The notes beneath the pieces are model-generated. The model did no database searches, was not told where the DNA came from, and saw only the letters and a program-made list of their open reading frames with translations. From positions 1 through 34,985 of the forward strand of contig JAZDSV010000089.1 in NCBI GenBank assembly GCA_036784855.1: DNA of 34,985 bases, given 5' to 3'. The position numbers and the translations under genes were made by a program. Below are positions 1-9,960 of this stretch, one piece after another (the first letter of the stretch is position 1; each line of letters begins with the position of its first letter). This stretch comes from Aphelidium insulamus (taxonomy: Eukaryota; Aphelidiomycota; Aphelidea; Aphelidiaceae).

Positions 1-102
1 CCTTCTGCAACAGTCACGTTTCCGATGGGCACTTCCAGCACGCCAAGTGGAGCAGAAGAACCCGCAGTGCCTTCGCAGCAAATGCGCGATGAATCCTCGC
101 GG
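1..102 (+). CDS. possible 3' end of an unidentified gene, partial
   Basis: From the first base a plus-strand frame stays open for 33 codons and ends at a TGA near 102. The peptide is rich in Ser, Thr, Pro and Glu, like a disordered C-terminal tail, and contains no domain I recognise. If real, the gene enters from outside the window and converges on BMS1, whose stop lies only about 10 bp further on. An open frame this short can arise by chance, so the call is weak. Confidence 0.2.
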
Positions 103-113
103 TGAAAACTGGC

Positions 114-3100
114 TCAAGGCAATAGATAGACTGAAGTTAACTTGTCTACCTCGTATATTAATGTTTTAAGTCCGCTGTTTTTAGACGCAAACGCGGCATC
201 GTTAATTGCACCCTTGCGTTTCTTGGCTTCTTCTTGGCCAAGTTTGCGGAAGAACGTACGCTTCTCCTCCTTCTTCTTGTCTTCGTGTTTCGCCTGCTCT
301 GCCTTTTGCTTCTGCATATACGCAGTACGCTTCTCCTGTAGCTTGGCTTTGCGCTTCTCGTCCTTTTCATTCTTGACCGTGTTGATCTGCTGCATGAGAG
401 CATAGATCTTCTTCTCCTCCGGTGTGAGGACCACAGCACGACGCTGCAAGTAAGTTTGGTGATTCGCGGACCGGGCTTGGATTTGTTTGGGCTTGGATGC
501 AAATGGCAATTCTCGTTGGATGGTCTTAGGGATCTTGAGAGTGTTGAATTTGCGCACGGCAGGTCGTTCGTCGATCTCGCGGTACAATGAGTCAATGTGG
601 GTCTTGATGGGCACGTCGTGATCGCGCCGCAACTCGCGCATCAGACGCATGCCGCGCCATTCACCCTTCTCTGCGGACGAGAGCAACATATTTGTCACGG
701 GGTTGCAGTATACTCGCGGCTTGATCGGGTACCATGCGCGGAGAAACACAATATCCGATAATAGTACCTTGTCTTCAAAGGTGGCACGGAATGCGCCCTC
801 CGGAGCCTGAATTGTCAGTACGTTGCAGTAAAGATGATTTACGCAACATACCTTCAGGTACTTCTTGACTTGACCACGAATGCCAGATACCGTTCGCAAG
901 CTAGCGCCCTCAAACTTGGCCACCTCTAAAGCAGACGTGAACATGTCTTTTATAAAGGCCGTATTGCGGTAAATCTTGAACGGCACGCCAGTCAGCTTCA
1001 ACTTTTTTACGATTTCCACTTTTTGATCAATATCTAGCACCACGCCGGTGGCAGCAATCTTGAAACGCGACTGCAACAATCAATATTCATAATTTGTATA
1101 AATCACACAACGTACAGTGTTTTCATGAAGTGTTTGGACACAGCAAAATCCAGTGTTAGGCGGCGTTATCGGACCGTAGAAAGTAGCAAGACAGTGCATG
1201 TGCTCTGGTGTGTACTTGAGCATGCGGTTTCTCGAGCCATCATTTAGCGAGTATATGGGCAATGACTGGAAGCGCCGCCAACCCAACGAAAAGATGAGCG
1301 GATCATTGTTCTTCAATACCTTTTTTGACCATCGGTGAGATTTGATTCGCACCTGCACGAACCCGAACCGGTCTTCGTTGGCAAGCAAGCCGCCGACGAC
1401 CACAGGATAGTGAGGGTCAAAGTGTTCGGAGAACTCGGCGGGCACATTGCGTATGAGTACGCGCACGTATTCGCCGGCACGGTGACCCTCAACCTGTGCA
1501 CGTAGTTGGGCGCTGTCATTCTCAAACTCCTTTGCATTCATGGCCGCTTGTTCGTTCATGGCATCCTTAACTTCGTCAAAGTATGATTTGCTCTTTTCCT
1601 TCTCGTCATCGTCGCCATCGTATTCGGCATCAAACTTCTTTTTCAACTCCTCCTTTTTCCTGGCAAGTTCCTCTTCCGGAGTCAGCGTGGAAGCCCCGTC
1701 AGCCTCATCTTCTGAGGGTTGCGTAGTTGCCGCTTCATCCTTCTCTTCCGATGCTTCCAAATCTTCAAAACCATCATCCGAGTTGGCGCCATTACTTTCG
1801 TCTCCTTCCTCTGCGGCAGCATCAACCAGTTCTCCAGTAATGAAGCGATTTCGGATGCTTTCAATACTTCGTCGTTATCCCACCTCATCAAATCATTCAA
1901 GTTTTTGTACTCTTCACACTCGGCGCGCTTTTCCTTGTTGCTTGGCTCGACGTTAATAACCTTGAACAGGTCTCCGGCTGCTTCCACTACGACCAGGCAG
2001 TGATGCCTTCTCTTTCACAGTTGTGCTACTGTCGTCATCATCGCCGTAAACAAGCTCCATCAAGTTTGTCTTTTTGCGCGCGTCGTGATTGCGTTTCGCC
2101 TCGGCAAGTATGTTGTCCTTCCATCTCGCAGTGTTATTGGCTGGGCCACTATCATCGTCCAAGTAGTCACTTTCTCCGTCCGACAATTCTCGATCAGTTA
2201 TGTCTCCTAGGTCATCGTCGCTCTCCGCAAAAGCTCCTGCAACCATGGGGCCATCCGTATCGAACGAAGATGCTTTCGCAGGACGTCCGCCGCGATCCTC
2301 GGCGTCATCGTCCTCATCGTCGCCATCGCTTTCAACTTCAGAGCAGTCCGAGTCCCCCGCTTCACCATCGGCGCCATCCTCGAATATGACACGACGACGG
2401 GTCCGGCCTTGGTCAATGACAATCTCGTGTTGCCGTCTTCGCTCCTCCTCCTCCGCGATATCACCGGCCGTCACTGGCTTGGACTGCGTAAATAGCTGGA
2501 TTTCCTTCTGCTGCAGCTGGTCCGCTATGGTCGTTGGCGCCTCCTGCAAGCTCATAACCATCTGTTCACCCTCGGTCCGATTTATGGGATCCTCGCCCTG
2601 CTCGCCGGCTGGCCGTGTAAAGTTCCCCGGCACCGTGATGTACACCGCATCCTTGTCGTACAAAATTCCGCCCACATCACTCATGGGCGCATACAGCATC
2701 TTGTGGCGCTGGTCGGGTTTCTTCAGCTTCTTGGCCTTGGCAGCCGTGGTATCATCATCTGCCTGCGCGGTGGACGAGACCGGGGGACAAGGGTCGGGCA
2801 GGGCCGTGATGTCCGCCACGGTCAGATCGGCCACACCGGGTATGTGCACCTTGGAATTTGCGCGCATGTTTGTGCCGCGTAAATAGCCATAGAGCGCCAC
2901 AGTGCGATCGCACTTGCGTCCCGACTCCTGAATCTGTGCCTCGGGAGTCAGGTCCTCGAATCGATCAGACAGAAAGTAAGAATGCGTGTTGCGCCAGATG
3001 AGCAGCCTAAACTTCATCACGGAGATGAAGCGAGACAAGTTTAGAATTTCAGCCTTCGGGTACTTTCCATTGATCAGGCCCGACAGGTAAAACAGCTGGC

Positions 3101-4087
3101 GCCGTCATAGATTTCCGTCCAGAATCGCTGCTTAAGAGTCTTTTTGGTACGACGCAACTTCTTGGCACCGCCGTTATTCGCTTTGAATTTCGGGGAATCA
3201 AGTGTGTCAGCACCCCCATAATTCGCGGGAATCCATGGGTTTGAAGGATATTCAAAAACTCGAACGTTTCCTTAAAAGATTGTTTAAATACGAAAGAGCC
3301 TCAATAATTAAAACTAACCATCTCAAAGCCAAAACTGGCATCGATTGTCATAAGCACCAAATCAGCGACTTTGGCAATGTCGATCATGGCGTTGATGTCG
3401 TTCTTGCATTCAATAAACGTTATGCGTCGTTTGTTGCCGGCAACAACAGTGACGGGACCATTTATCTCGTTGAGTGCATGCTTGGTGTATCGCTTTACCA
3501 GACAGTTTATCAGCGTGGTCTTGCCCGTCTATGTCGACAATGCGTCAGTATAAATCGTTGCACTGAAATTGGTTACACTGAGCAAAAGTGTAGGCTGCGT
3601 CAAAACGGGAAATCAAACGGATATCCCGATAAATATTGCAAGTAGCCAAATGTCAATATATCACCACTCCGTTAATCGCCAGGGCTCATGAAGACCGCGG
3701 ACGACTGCCCTCAAAGAGGGCACTGATGAAAGAAGAATAGAAAGCAACAACTGGTTGAAAATAAAATCGTTGATTAGCACCTACGTTTGGCGGACCGACC
3801 ACAGCAGCAATTACAGGCAGCGCGTCAGTGGGAGTACGATCGATTAGAGGCACGTGCAGCCTCCTCTCTCCGATATCCATATTTCGCCGCGCGGCCTTGT
3901 TGGCAGCATTACCGCTGGCAAACGCGAATGCCTATCCAGTGGTGAGCAAAGTATAAAGTGAGCCAGGCATTTAGGGTAACATACGCGAGGATTATTCTTC
4001 TCCGCATTCTTCTTTGGCTGCTTCTGTTGACGCACTGCGCCCGGCTTGCCGCGGTCGGTGCGCGCGATTCGCCTGCTGCGCGTCCAT
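114..4087 (-). CDS. BMS1: ribosome biogenesis GTPase BMS1
   Basis: BMS1 is the GTPase of the small-subunit processome and acts in the nucleolus in 18S rRNA maturation with Rcl1. Exons (minus) are 4087-3985, 3931-3785, 3528-3319, 3270-1116, 1070-852 and 806-114, joined by introns of 53, 256, 48, 45 and 45 nt. Visible motifs are HVPLIDRTP before the GTPase domain, a P-loop GPPNTGKTTL created by joining exons 2 and 3, [21 protein letters not shown], the acidic central region, [22 protein letters not shown], the [12 protein letters not shown] block and the Lys/Glu-rich tail. Five frame breaks are seen: in exon 1 near 4040, and in exon 4 near 3197, 3100, 1990 and 1865. Those near 3197 and 3100 are cured by one extra base in a short G or C run, so consensus error is likelier than gene death. 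Start chosen as the only ATG ahead of exon 1. Confidence 0.96.
3529..3784 (-). other. unusually long BMS1 intron 2 with a perfect hairpin
   Basis: This GT-AG intron (donor GTAGGT, acceptor CATAG) is 256 nt long, while the other introns mapped in the window are 41-89 nt. It interrupts the P-loop codons of BMS1. It holds a perfect 7-bp stem with a 3-nt loop at 3706-3722. Introns of ribosome-assembly genes often host snoRNAs, so I looked for box C/D and H/ACA elements. A degenerate box C-like GTGATAT and a CTGA are present on the minus strand, but spacing and closing stem are not convincing, so no RNA gene is called. Confidence 0.6.
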
Positions 4088-4261
4088 TGCTGATTGCTGT
4101 CTTGTGTAAAAACAGGGAAAAAATATGAAGGCCGATCCGGGTGGGTTAAGGTTGTCCCCTTTCACACAGGCGCTAACACAACTTGTACATATTACACAAT
4201 CAGTGAACAAGCCATAGTGACACATTCTCTGTTCAGTCTGCCGGCACCCAGTGGATTTCGA

Positions 4262-5322
4262 TTATTTCCCGAGAGACGGCTGATCCACCCGCCTGATGAT
4301 CCAGAGTGCGCATTCGATCTGCTGCGGTTTCCACCTGCTACTGCCACCATCGACAGTACTACTACTCGTAGAAACACCACCATCTGCACCCTGCAGCGCG
4401 GCAATGAAAGCCCGAGTTCCGCCACCACAGCCAAAATAGTAATATTTGCTGGCGAGCAAAACTTTCCCACTGGGCACAGCCAGCAGCCTGGAGAACAGCT
4501 TGACCAGCTTGCGATACGAGCTGGGAAAGTACAGGACTTCGGAAGCCAAAATCAGGTCGAACCGACTGGCGGCTGTACCACTCGCATCAGCCATTGCAGC
4601 CGGTAGTGACTCCCAGTCACCCTCCCACAGTGCACCGACCTTGGGCAGGTTGGGAAATCACTGATGGGCAGTGAAATGTCAGAATATCCGGCGTGATGGT
4701 CACCGGCATCAACGGGACTTTGCCGGCTAGCATCACCATAGTTGAGCATTATGTTGGGCACCGTGACGTAGCGCAGCACCTCTTCGTTGTAGTCCTGAAA
4801 GTCAACGGTGCGCACACGTTCCTGCTGCATGCAGTAGATGCCCGGCAGCGCCGACCCGCAGCCGATCTCCAGCACTCGAGCGCCGCTGAACGCGTCCGGA
4901 TGCCGTTGGAACTCGCGTGCCAGATAGCCCACCAGATCGAATGCGCACTCCCACGTCTTCAGGCCGCCCTCGTACACGCCCGGCATCAGGTCCGATTTGG
5001 ATGTGATGGCGCGTGCCAGCGTACCCTTTTGCCCGCCCGCACCACTATCATCACCGTCAAGCACCGCAACCTCCAGCAGGACATCCTGCACGTTGCGTCG
5101 AAGTAGCTTTACATCACCCGAGCCATTGCCGCCGCTGTCACTGCCACCGCTGCCAATGCGCACCGCCTCCGCCAGCACCTCCATGGTGCCATCGCCACTC
5201 TTGGCCACTATATCACGAACCATTGCCGCCACGTCGAATCGGTCTGCACGTCGACAACGCGCCGACGACGCCACCGACGCGGCATCGGCCGCATCGTCAA
5301 AGCCGAAATCGAAATCGTCCAT
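4262..5322 (-). CDS. METTL18: histidine protein methyltransferase, METTL18/HPM1 type
   Basis: METTL18 (yeast Hpm1) is a SAM-dependent methyltransferase that modifies one histidine of ribosomal protein uL3. Family signatures are clear: PGVYEGGLKTWECAFDLVGY before the SAM fold, motif I VLEIGCGSALPGIYC, the VDFQDYNEEVLRYVTVPN segment, then FDLILASEVLYFPSSY and LLASKYYYFGCGGGTRAF near the C terminus. Single exon of about 353 codons. The frame breaks once near 4655, between SLPISDFP and the following NLPKVGALWEGDW-type segment; one extra C in a CCC run restores family similarity, and the total length is one base short of a multiple of three. The ATG at 5322 lies 9 bp from the first unit of the 94-bp repeat array, so the promoter must lie in or be displaced by that array. 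Same strand as BMS1, 174 bp upstream of it. Confidence 0.92.
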
Positions 5323-5330
5323 GTTGTACG

Positions 5331-6060
5331 GGCGCACACAGAACAAAAAAGGTGAACTCCACAGAACAATGTGATGGCTCCGTTATTCCTGCTCTCCGAA
5401 TGGTTTACGCAACTATGTAAGTATGCCAGCGCACAAAAAAAAGGTTGAACTCCACAGGAAAATATGATGGCTCCGTTATTCCTGCTCTCCGAATGGTTTA
5501 CGCAACTATATAACTATATAACGCGCACAAAAAAAAGGTTGAACTCCACAGGAAAATGTGATGGCTCCGTTATTCCTGCTCTCCGAATGGTTTACGCAAC
5601 TATATAAGTATATAACGCGCACAAAAAAAAGGTTGAACTCCACAGGAAAATATGATGGCTCCGTTATTCCTGCTCTCCGAATGGTTTACGCAACTATATA
5701 ACTATATAACGCGCACAAAAAAAAGGTTGAACTCCACAGGAAAATGTGATGGCTCCGTTATTCCTGCTCTCCGAATGGTTTACCAACTATTCAACCTTTT
5801 TTTTTATAACGCGCACAAAAAAAAGGTTGAACTTCACAGGAAAATGTGATGGCTCCGTTATAAAAAAAAAGGTTGAACTCAGAACAACGTAGTAAACTTT
5901 ATAGCTCCGTTATGTCATACATGCTCTCAGAATAATCTGCACAACTATATAACTATATAACGCGCACAAAAAAAAGGTTGAACTCAACAGAACAACGTAG
6001 TAAACATGATAGCTCCGTTATGTCATACATGCTCTCAGAATGGTCTGCACAACTATATAG
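5331..6060. repeat. 94-bp tandem repeat array (minisatellite) upstream of METTL18
   Basis: The motif GATGGCTCCG recurs at 5372, 5466, 5560, 5654 and 5748, an exact 94-bp period, then at 5848 after a disrupted 100-bp unit. Each unit runs GCGCAC, an A-run, GGTTGAACTCCACAGG, GATGGCTCCGTTATTCCTGC, TCTCCGAATGGTTTACGC and a TATATAA-rich stretch. Units 2 and 4 share ATATGATGG while units 3 and 5 share ATGTGATGG, so the array looks like a 188-bp dimer duplicated once. After 5862 come two more diverged units with AACAACGTAGTAAAC and TATGTCATACATGC. No spacers separate the units. The array fills the space between the SLC35 gene's 3' end and METTL18's start codon. Confidence 0.95.
5790..5831. repeat. 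15-bp perfect inverted repeat inside the tandem array
   Basis: TTCAACC plus a T-run at 5790-5804 is the exact reverse complement of the A-run plus GGTTGAA at 5817-5831, with a 12-nt spacer TATAACGCGCAC. The left arm replaces the normal TATATAA segment of the sixth unit, so one unit has gained an inverted copy of the start of the next. Confidence 0.9.
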
Positions 6061-6228
6061 GTAGCCATAGTGTCATCCCTACTTCTATCAGTTTTAAAGG
6101 ATCAAGTGAATGAAGAACTCGCCGCAGTCTGTCCGCACTGATTACTAGGCAGAATAGCTGAACTCCCTTCAACTACATTATCCTGCATTCATAAATGTCT
6201 ATAAGAATAAACCCCCATTAGATATATA

Positions 6229-7396
6229 TTAAAACTCACGGGACCACCGCACGCCTGGAACCAGCCTGGCCAACAGTGAACGCGGAGCTGTTGACGGAGT
6301 GGCCTTCAAGCCGCCCAAATTCACTTGTTGCTGTTGTTGCTGCTGCTGGCAGTTCTTGATGTCGCCATACAACACCATGCCCACCAGTGCAACCAATATC
6401 CCGGCCAGGTGCACATTCCATCCACTGCCACTGTCATCACTGTCCGCGGCGGTGGTGGACTGGTTAAACAGATAGTAGCCGCCCAGCAGCGTAAGAATTG
6501 TCTTGAGGTGTCCGACCACCTGGAATGTGACGGCCGAAGTCTTGCCAATGAGAGCATAGGTGACGATGTTTACGGCCACGGCCAGCACGCACGTGTATCC
6601 AATGTGCCAGAGAAGAGTGGCGCTCCACTGCACGTCCACAGCGTGGCCGCACCGTAGCCTGTATCGCATCACCGCCACCGCCACTCCACTGCACCTTCAA
6701 GCAGGAGAGCCGCAAGCGCGCACACTGCAAACTGCCACGGCATCACAATGTCGGTGATCTGCATGCGCCGACGGTCGGTACTCGGCCTGCTTGGATCCCT
6801 GCCACAGCTGGAACTGCGCAGTGACCGCCATGGCAGCCGCCGCCATCACACTGCCCCACGCCGACACCTGCGCGTCGGTCACGGTGGCCATCGCCACTCC
6901 CAGCAGAATGCACAGCAGCGCCACAATCATCTCCAGGCTGACGCGCTGCTTGGTGGCGCCTGGTGGCGAGCAGCACGCGAACCGCTGCTGCAGCATCATG
7001 TACGGTATGCACATCAGCTTGGACATTTGGTAGGTGCCGACCGAGTTGGCGTGCAGGTTGGCGTGGGGCAGTGTGGCAATGGATGCCGTGCCGGCCACCG
7101 CATCTTGAGCACTGGCTGCGCGGCACCACGCCACGCCGCGGCTGGAACACGCCTCGCTGCGCCGCCACACGGCTGAACAGCGCGGTGGTGGCAAAGTGGC
7201 AGGCGCTCAGCGTGGCGACGAAGCGGAACTGCAGCGTCTGCATCACCACCTTCATCGCCAGGATGAGCGAGACAGAGGAGGCAATGCTGGCCAGCACCAG
7301 CACCAGTACACGGGCGCGGGTGGCTACGGGCGGCGTGGGCATTGTGTGGATTTGTGTGTGCAGCAGCGGGGCCGATTGCGGCGTGCCGGTTGTCAT
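6229..7396 (-). CDS. SLC35E3-like nucleotide-sugar/triose-phosphate transporter family protein
   Basis: This is a multi-pass membrane protein of the drug/metabolite transporter superfamily, TPT branch, expected in Golgi or ER membranes; its substrate cannot be told from sequence. Signatures are NSVGTYQMSKLMCIPYMMLQ, the FQLWQGSKQAEYR segment, and the C-terminal NIVTYALIGKTSAVTFQVVG then GHLKTILTLLGGYYLF, which match the SLC35E3 pattern closely. A run of eight Gln follows the last membrane segment. Start is the ATG at 7396 and stop at 6229. The frame breaks at about 7130, 6768 and 6665, each consistent with a single-base change, while the hydrophobic segments on both sides stay intact. Whether these are consensus errors or a recent pseudogene cannot be told here. 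Confidence 0.8.
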
Positions 7397-7733
7397 CCGA
7401 GGGAATTGATTGATTTATTCATTAAACGTATCTAACCGGTCGGTCATGACGTTATAGTGATCGGACACACAATCGGCACACAGGTATGATGGACCCCATA
7501 CGGAGTAAACCACCGAACGCTGCTGGCCGCCACCGTGTAGTAACTTAACCACTTGGACCACGGCGGCGGTGTCATCCGAGGGAAGAAAGGAGATGTTACA
7601 TATGTGGTCACTTCCCCTTATATGTCTTATAGGACTATGGTGTCATGTCTTCCTTTTGTCGTACTAAGCATTCTTCTAGATACTGCGGTGTTGTACTACT
7701 TACTGTCTGTCAGTATGTCAGTGCTGGTGGTTA
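7397..7733. other. intergenic, no feature recognised
   Basis: About 340 bp between the SLC35 start codon and the retroelement fragment. It should contain the SLC35 promoter. I see no conserved motif, RNA gene or convincing coding frame. Confidence 0.5.
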
Positions 7734-8060
7734 TCAGGGAGAGAGAGTGTGTGACAAAGTTTTCGTGCACTTGATGGCCATGTGACCGAGTTCATCACAG
7801 CGCCAGCATTTCTTCTCGGCATCATTGCCGCTACCACCTCTCCCTGGCTTCTTGCGCGTGATGGTCCTTCCCACTGCGGTCACCATCACTGTGCGCTCTG
7901 CCACCACCAACAGGCTTCGCGCCTTCCGGTGTGCCATCAACGCGTTGTCATATATATTGACTTGAGTTCCGACTCCATTAATAGACAACTCAACCACCGT
8001 GAAAGTGAAAAGATGTTGGCTGTAAGCGCGTGTTATTGGCTTCCTGTATGTCCTTGTTGA
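7734..8060 (-). mobile_element. gag-type retroelement fossil with a CCHC zinc knuckle
   Basis: A short minus-strand stretch encodes a basic, Gly/Lys-rich segment followed by a perfect zinc knuckle, CWRCDELGHMAIKC (C-x2-C-x4-H-x4-C), the arrangement found in Gag of LTR retrotransposons (Copia- or Gypsy-like; the knuckle alone cannot choose). Only this part of Gag is recognisable: no protease, integrase, reverse transcriptase or terminal repeats are seen nearby. It is a broken, probably old fragment. A cellular CCHC protein is the alternative reading. Confidence 0.5.
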
Positions 8061-8256
8061 TCACTGTCCACAATTGGGCTTCAATACGATAAATATAGTG
8101 GTATGTAATATATATCATTACATTATGCCGCATACAGCTTCTCCTGCAGTATTACTGTCCGCCACATATCTGTGCAGTGGTACCGAGTCTGTCTCAATAC
8201 CCCCAGGCACAACTCAAAAACAACGCTTTCTGTGTATTGCAGTGTATTGCAGTTTG

Positions 8257-8306
<50 letters not shown>
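8257..8306. repeat. compound (TA)n(TG)n microsatellite
   Basis: About 19 bp of alternating TA run straight into about 30 bp of alternating TG. It lies in the 3' flank of the P450 gene, 20 bp beyond its stop codon. Confidence 0.97.
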
Positions 8307-8307
<1 letters not shown>

Positions 8308-8325
8308 CATCTGTCTCTGTCTGAT

Positions 8326-9831
8326 TTAAGCACAGCCAGCAAATACGCGCAGGGTCGGCTGAATGTGTGTGACGGGGAAGGAGTGCTCTTTGAATGAGTC
8401 AACTTGCACGCGGTACCCATCACCGTGCACCAGTGTTGCCAGGAATATCTTGAGCTCCTGACGCACCAGCGGGGCTCCAATACACATGCGCGCCCCGCCG
8501 CCGAATGGGATGAAGGTGTGGGGCGCCTTCTTGTCCTCCTCCCGCGGCGCGATGAACCGTTCGGGATCAAATGCGTGCGGGTTAGCATAGTAGCATTCCG
8601 AGTGCGTCGCGTGCTTCAGGTCCACGGTGAATTGAGATCCGATGGCTGGGCGGTATTGGTACTCGTGGCCATCGCTGGACGTTACCGGCATTTCCGTCTC
8701 GGCAATTATAGTTCGCGTCAAGCCCATGATGGGCCCGTATACGCGCAGTAGTTCCTTGCAGCACGCATCCAGATACGGCAGACGCGAGATGGTGGTGTGG
8801 TCAAACAGGTGCTGTTCCGGAGCCGGGAATGCGCCATTGACTTCCGCGCGCAGCTTCTCCAAACACTCGGTGGGCATTGCGCGGTCCACGGCGTACAGCG
8901 TAGAGCACAGCAGGCCCATGGTGGAATCGTGGCCGGCAAACAGAAATCCCAGAATAATGTCACACAGCTGTTCCTTGGCCAGCGGCTGGTCGTTGTCGTC
9001 ACGCATGAGTACCAGCTGCTGCAGCATATCTTTGCGACCGTCATCCGCGCTGGCTGACTGCTCCTGCAACTCGGCCACGCGCTCAGAGTAAAACAAGCCG
9101 ATGGTGTGCAGAATGCGTGCACGGGCATTCAGGGCGCGGCGCAGACTGCTGAATGGCACGTTGACGGGGACTACAGTGGCCAGCCCTTCAAACCACTCCA
9201 CAAAGTCCGTTAGCATGTTGGCCAGGCGCGGGTCGGTGCGCGTGTCGGCGCTGAATATAATCCGCAGTGCAATGTCCATGGTGAAGTTCTTGGTGAGCAC
9301 GTAAATATCCAGTGGCGGCCCTTGCTTGGCCGTGCGTGTCACCAGGTCGTCCAGGAACTCTTTCGTGGCCACCGCGATGGAGTCGTGGTATTCCGCCAGC
9401 GCGCTGGCAGTGAATGCACTTGTTAGGCACTTGCGTAGACGTCGGTGCTCCTCGCCGTGCACTCCTGCCAGAGACAGCTTACCCATAAGGTCCAGCCAGT
9501 GCGGCGCCGGCACCATTTCATGAACCTTGCGCTCGCCGGTGAACGCCCAGTGCGCCAACTTTGGTCCGGAGAGCAGCATCGACCGGCCCATCACCGTGGT
9601 CATGACAAATGCCGAGCCAAGCCGGTCGTAAATCGCGTTCATCTTGCGCTCCGTGCGCGTGAATAGCAGCTCATAAGAGTGGCTGATCAGGTCCGGCAGC
9701 CACCACAGTTTCTCGCTGCGATACGTGGGCAGCGACTGTTTTCCAGATGCCGTGGTGGAAGCACCAGACTGGCGTTTGGCCAGCAGTAGGAAAGCCGCGG
9801 CCGCGCCCAGCAGTGCAAGTGTCGCCCACAT
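8326..9831 (-). CDS. cytochrome P450 monooxygenase, microsomal type
   Basis: A complete single-exon P450 of 501 residues. An N-terminal membrane anchor (MWATLALLGAAAAFLLLAKR) points to the endoplasmic reticulum facing the cytosol. Family motifs are all in place: the I-helix AGHDST, the K-helix ELLR (ExxR), the PERF segment FDPERF, and the heme loop FGGGARMCIG with the axial cysteine at about residue 450. The overall look resembles CYP26/CYP120-like proteins of the CYP85 clan, which act on retinoids or sterols, but the substrate is not predictable. The start is the ATG at 9831, because upstream in-frame codons are not ATG and the anchor follows at once. It is divergent with the lipase gene, only 129 bp between start codons. 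No frame damage. Confidence 0.97.
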   Translation of the reverse strand: MWATLALLGAAAAFLLLAKRQSGASTTASGKQSLPTYRSEKLWWLPDLISHSYELLFTRTERKMNAIYDRLGSAFVMTTVMGRSMLLSGPKLAHWAFTGERKVHEMVPAPHWLDLMGKLSLAGVHGEEHRRLRKCLTSAFTASALAEYHDSIAVATKEFLDDLVTRTAKQGPPLDIYVLTKNFTMDIALRIIFSADTRTDPRLANMLTDFVEWFEGLATVVPVNVPFSSLRRALNARARILHTIGLFYSERVAELQEQSASADDGRKDMLQQLVLMRDDNDQPLAKEQLCDIILGFLFAGHDSTMGLLCSTLYAVDRAMPTECLEKLRAEVNGAFPAPEQHLFDHTTISRLPYLDACCKELLRVYGPIMGLTRTIIAETEMPVTSSDGHEYQYRPAIGSQFTVDLKHATHSECYYANPHAFDPERFIAPREEDKKAPHTFIPFGGGARMCIGAPLVRQELKIFLATLVHGDGYRVQVDSFKEHSFPVTHIQPTLRVFAGCA

Positions 9832-9960
9832 GTTGCTCAACGCTTGGTGTCTACGTGGGAATCGTGCCAAGCCACATTCTTGTAAACATTCGCTGCGCCA
9901 CCTCCATTGTTGTGCGCTCTCACACAGCTACGCTTACGTAAGCTGCGCGCTCTTGACACC
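9832..9960. promoter_or_regulatory. bidirectional promoter between P450 and lipase
   Basis: The start codons of the P450 (minus) and the lipase (plus) are 129 bp apart, so both promoters and both 5' UTRs must fit here. This suggests shared regulation. No TATA box or known operator is obvious. Confidence 0.5.

Noticed and set aside
1540-2886. Long plus-strand Ser-rich open frames over the BMS1 acidic region
   Set aside because: They are the reverse complement of Asp/Glu-rich codons in BMS1, which has clear homology on the minus strand.
3529-3784. Box C/D snoRNA in the BMS1 intron
   Set aside because: Only one degenerate C-like box and a CTGA are present, with no closing stem and poor spacing.
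5652-5849. Small plus-strand frame through the tandem repeats
   Set aside because: The 94-bp period is not a multiple of three and the peptide merely translates repeat units; no sign of a gene.
5331-6060. CRISPR-like repeat array
   Set aside because: Units abut directly with no unique spacers, and the genome is eukaryotic; this is a minisatellite.
6325-7435. Several plus-strand open frames over the transporter gene
   Set aside because: They are shadows in GC-rich sequence; the minus strand carries SLC35 motifs.
7734-8060. Complete LTR retrotransposon
   Set aside because: Only a zinc-knuckle segment is recognisable; no terminal repeats or enzymatic domains are seen nearby.
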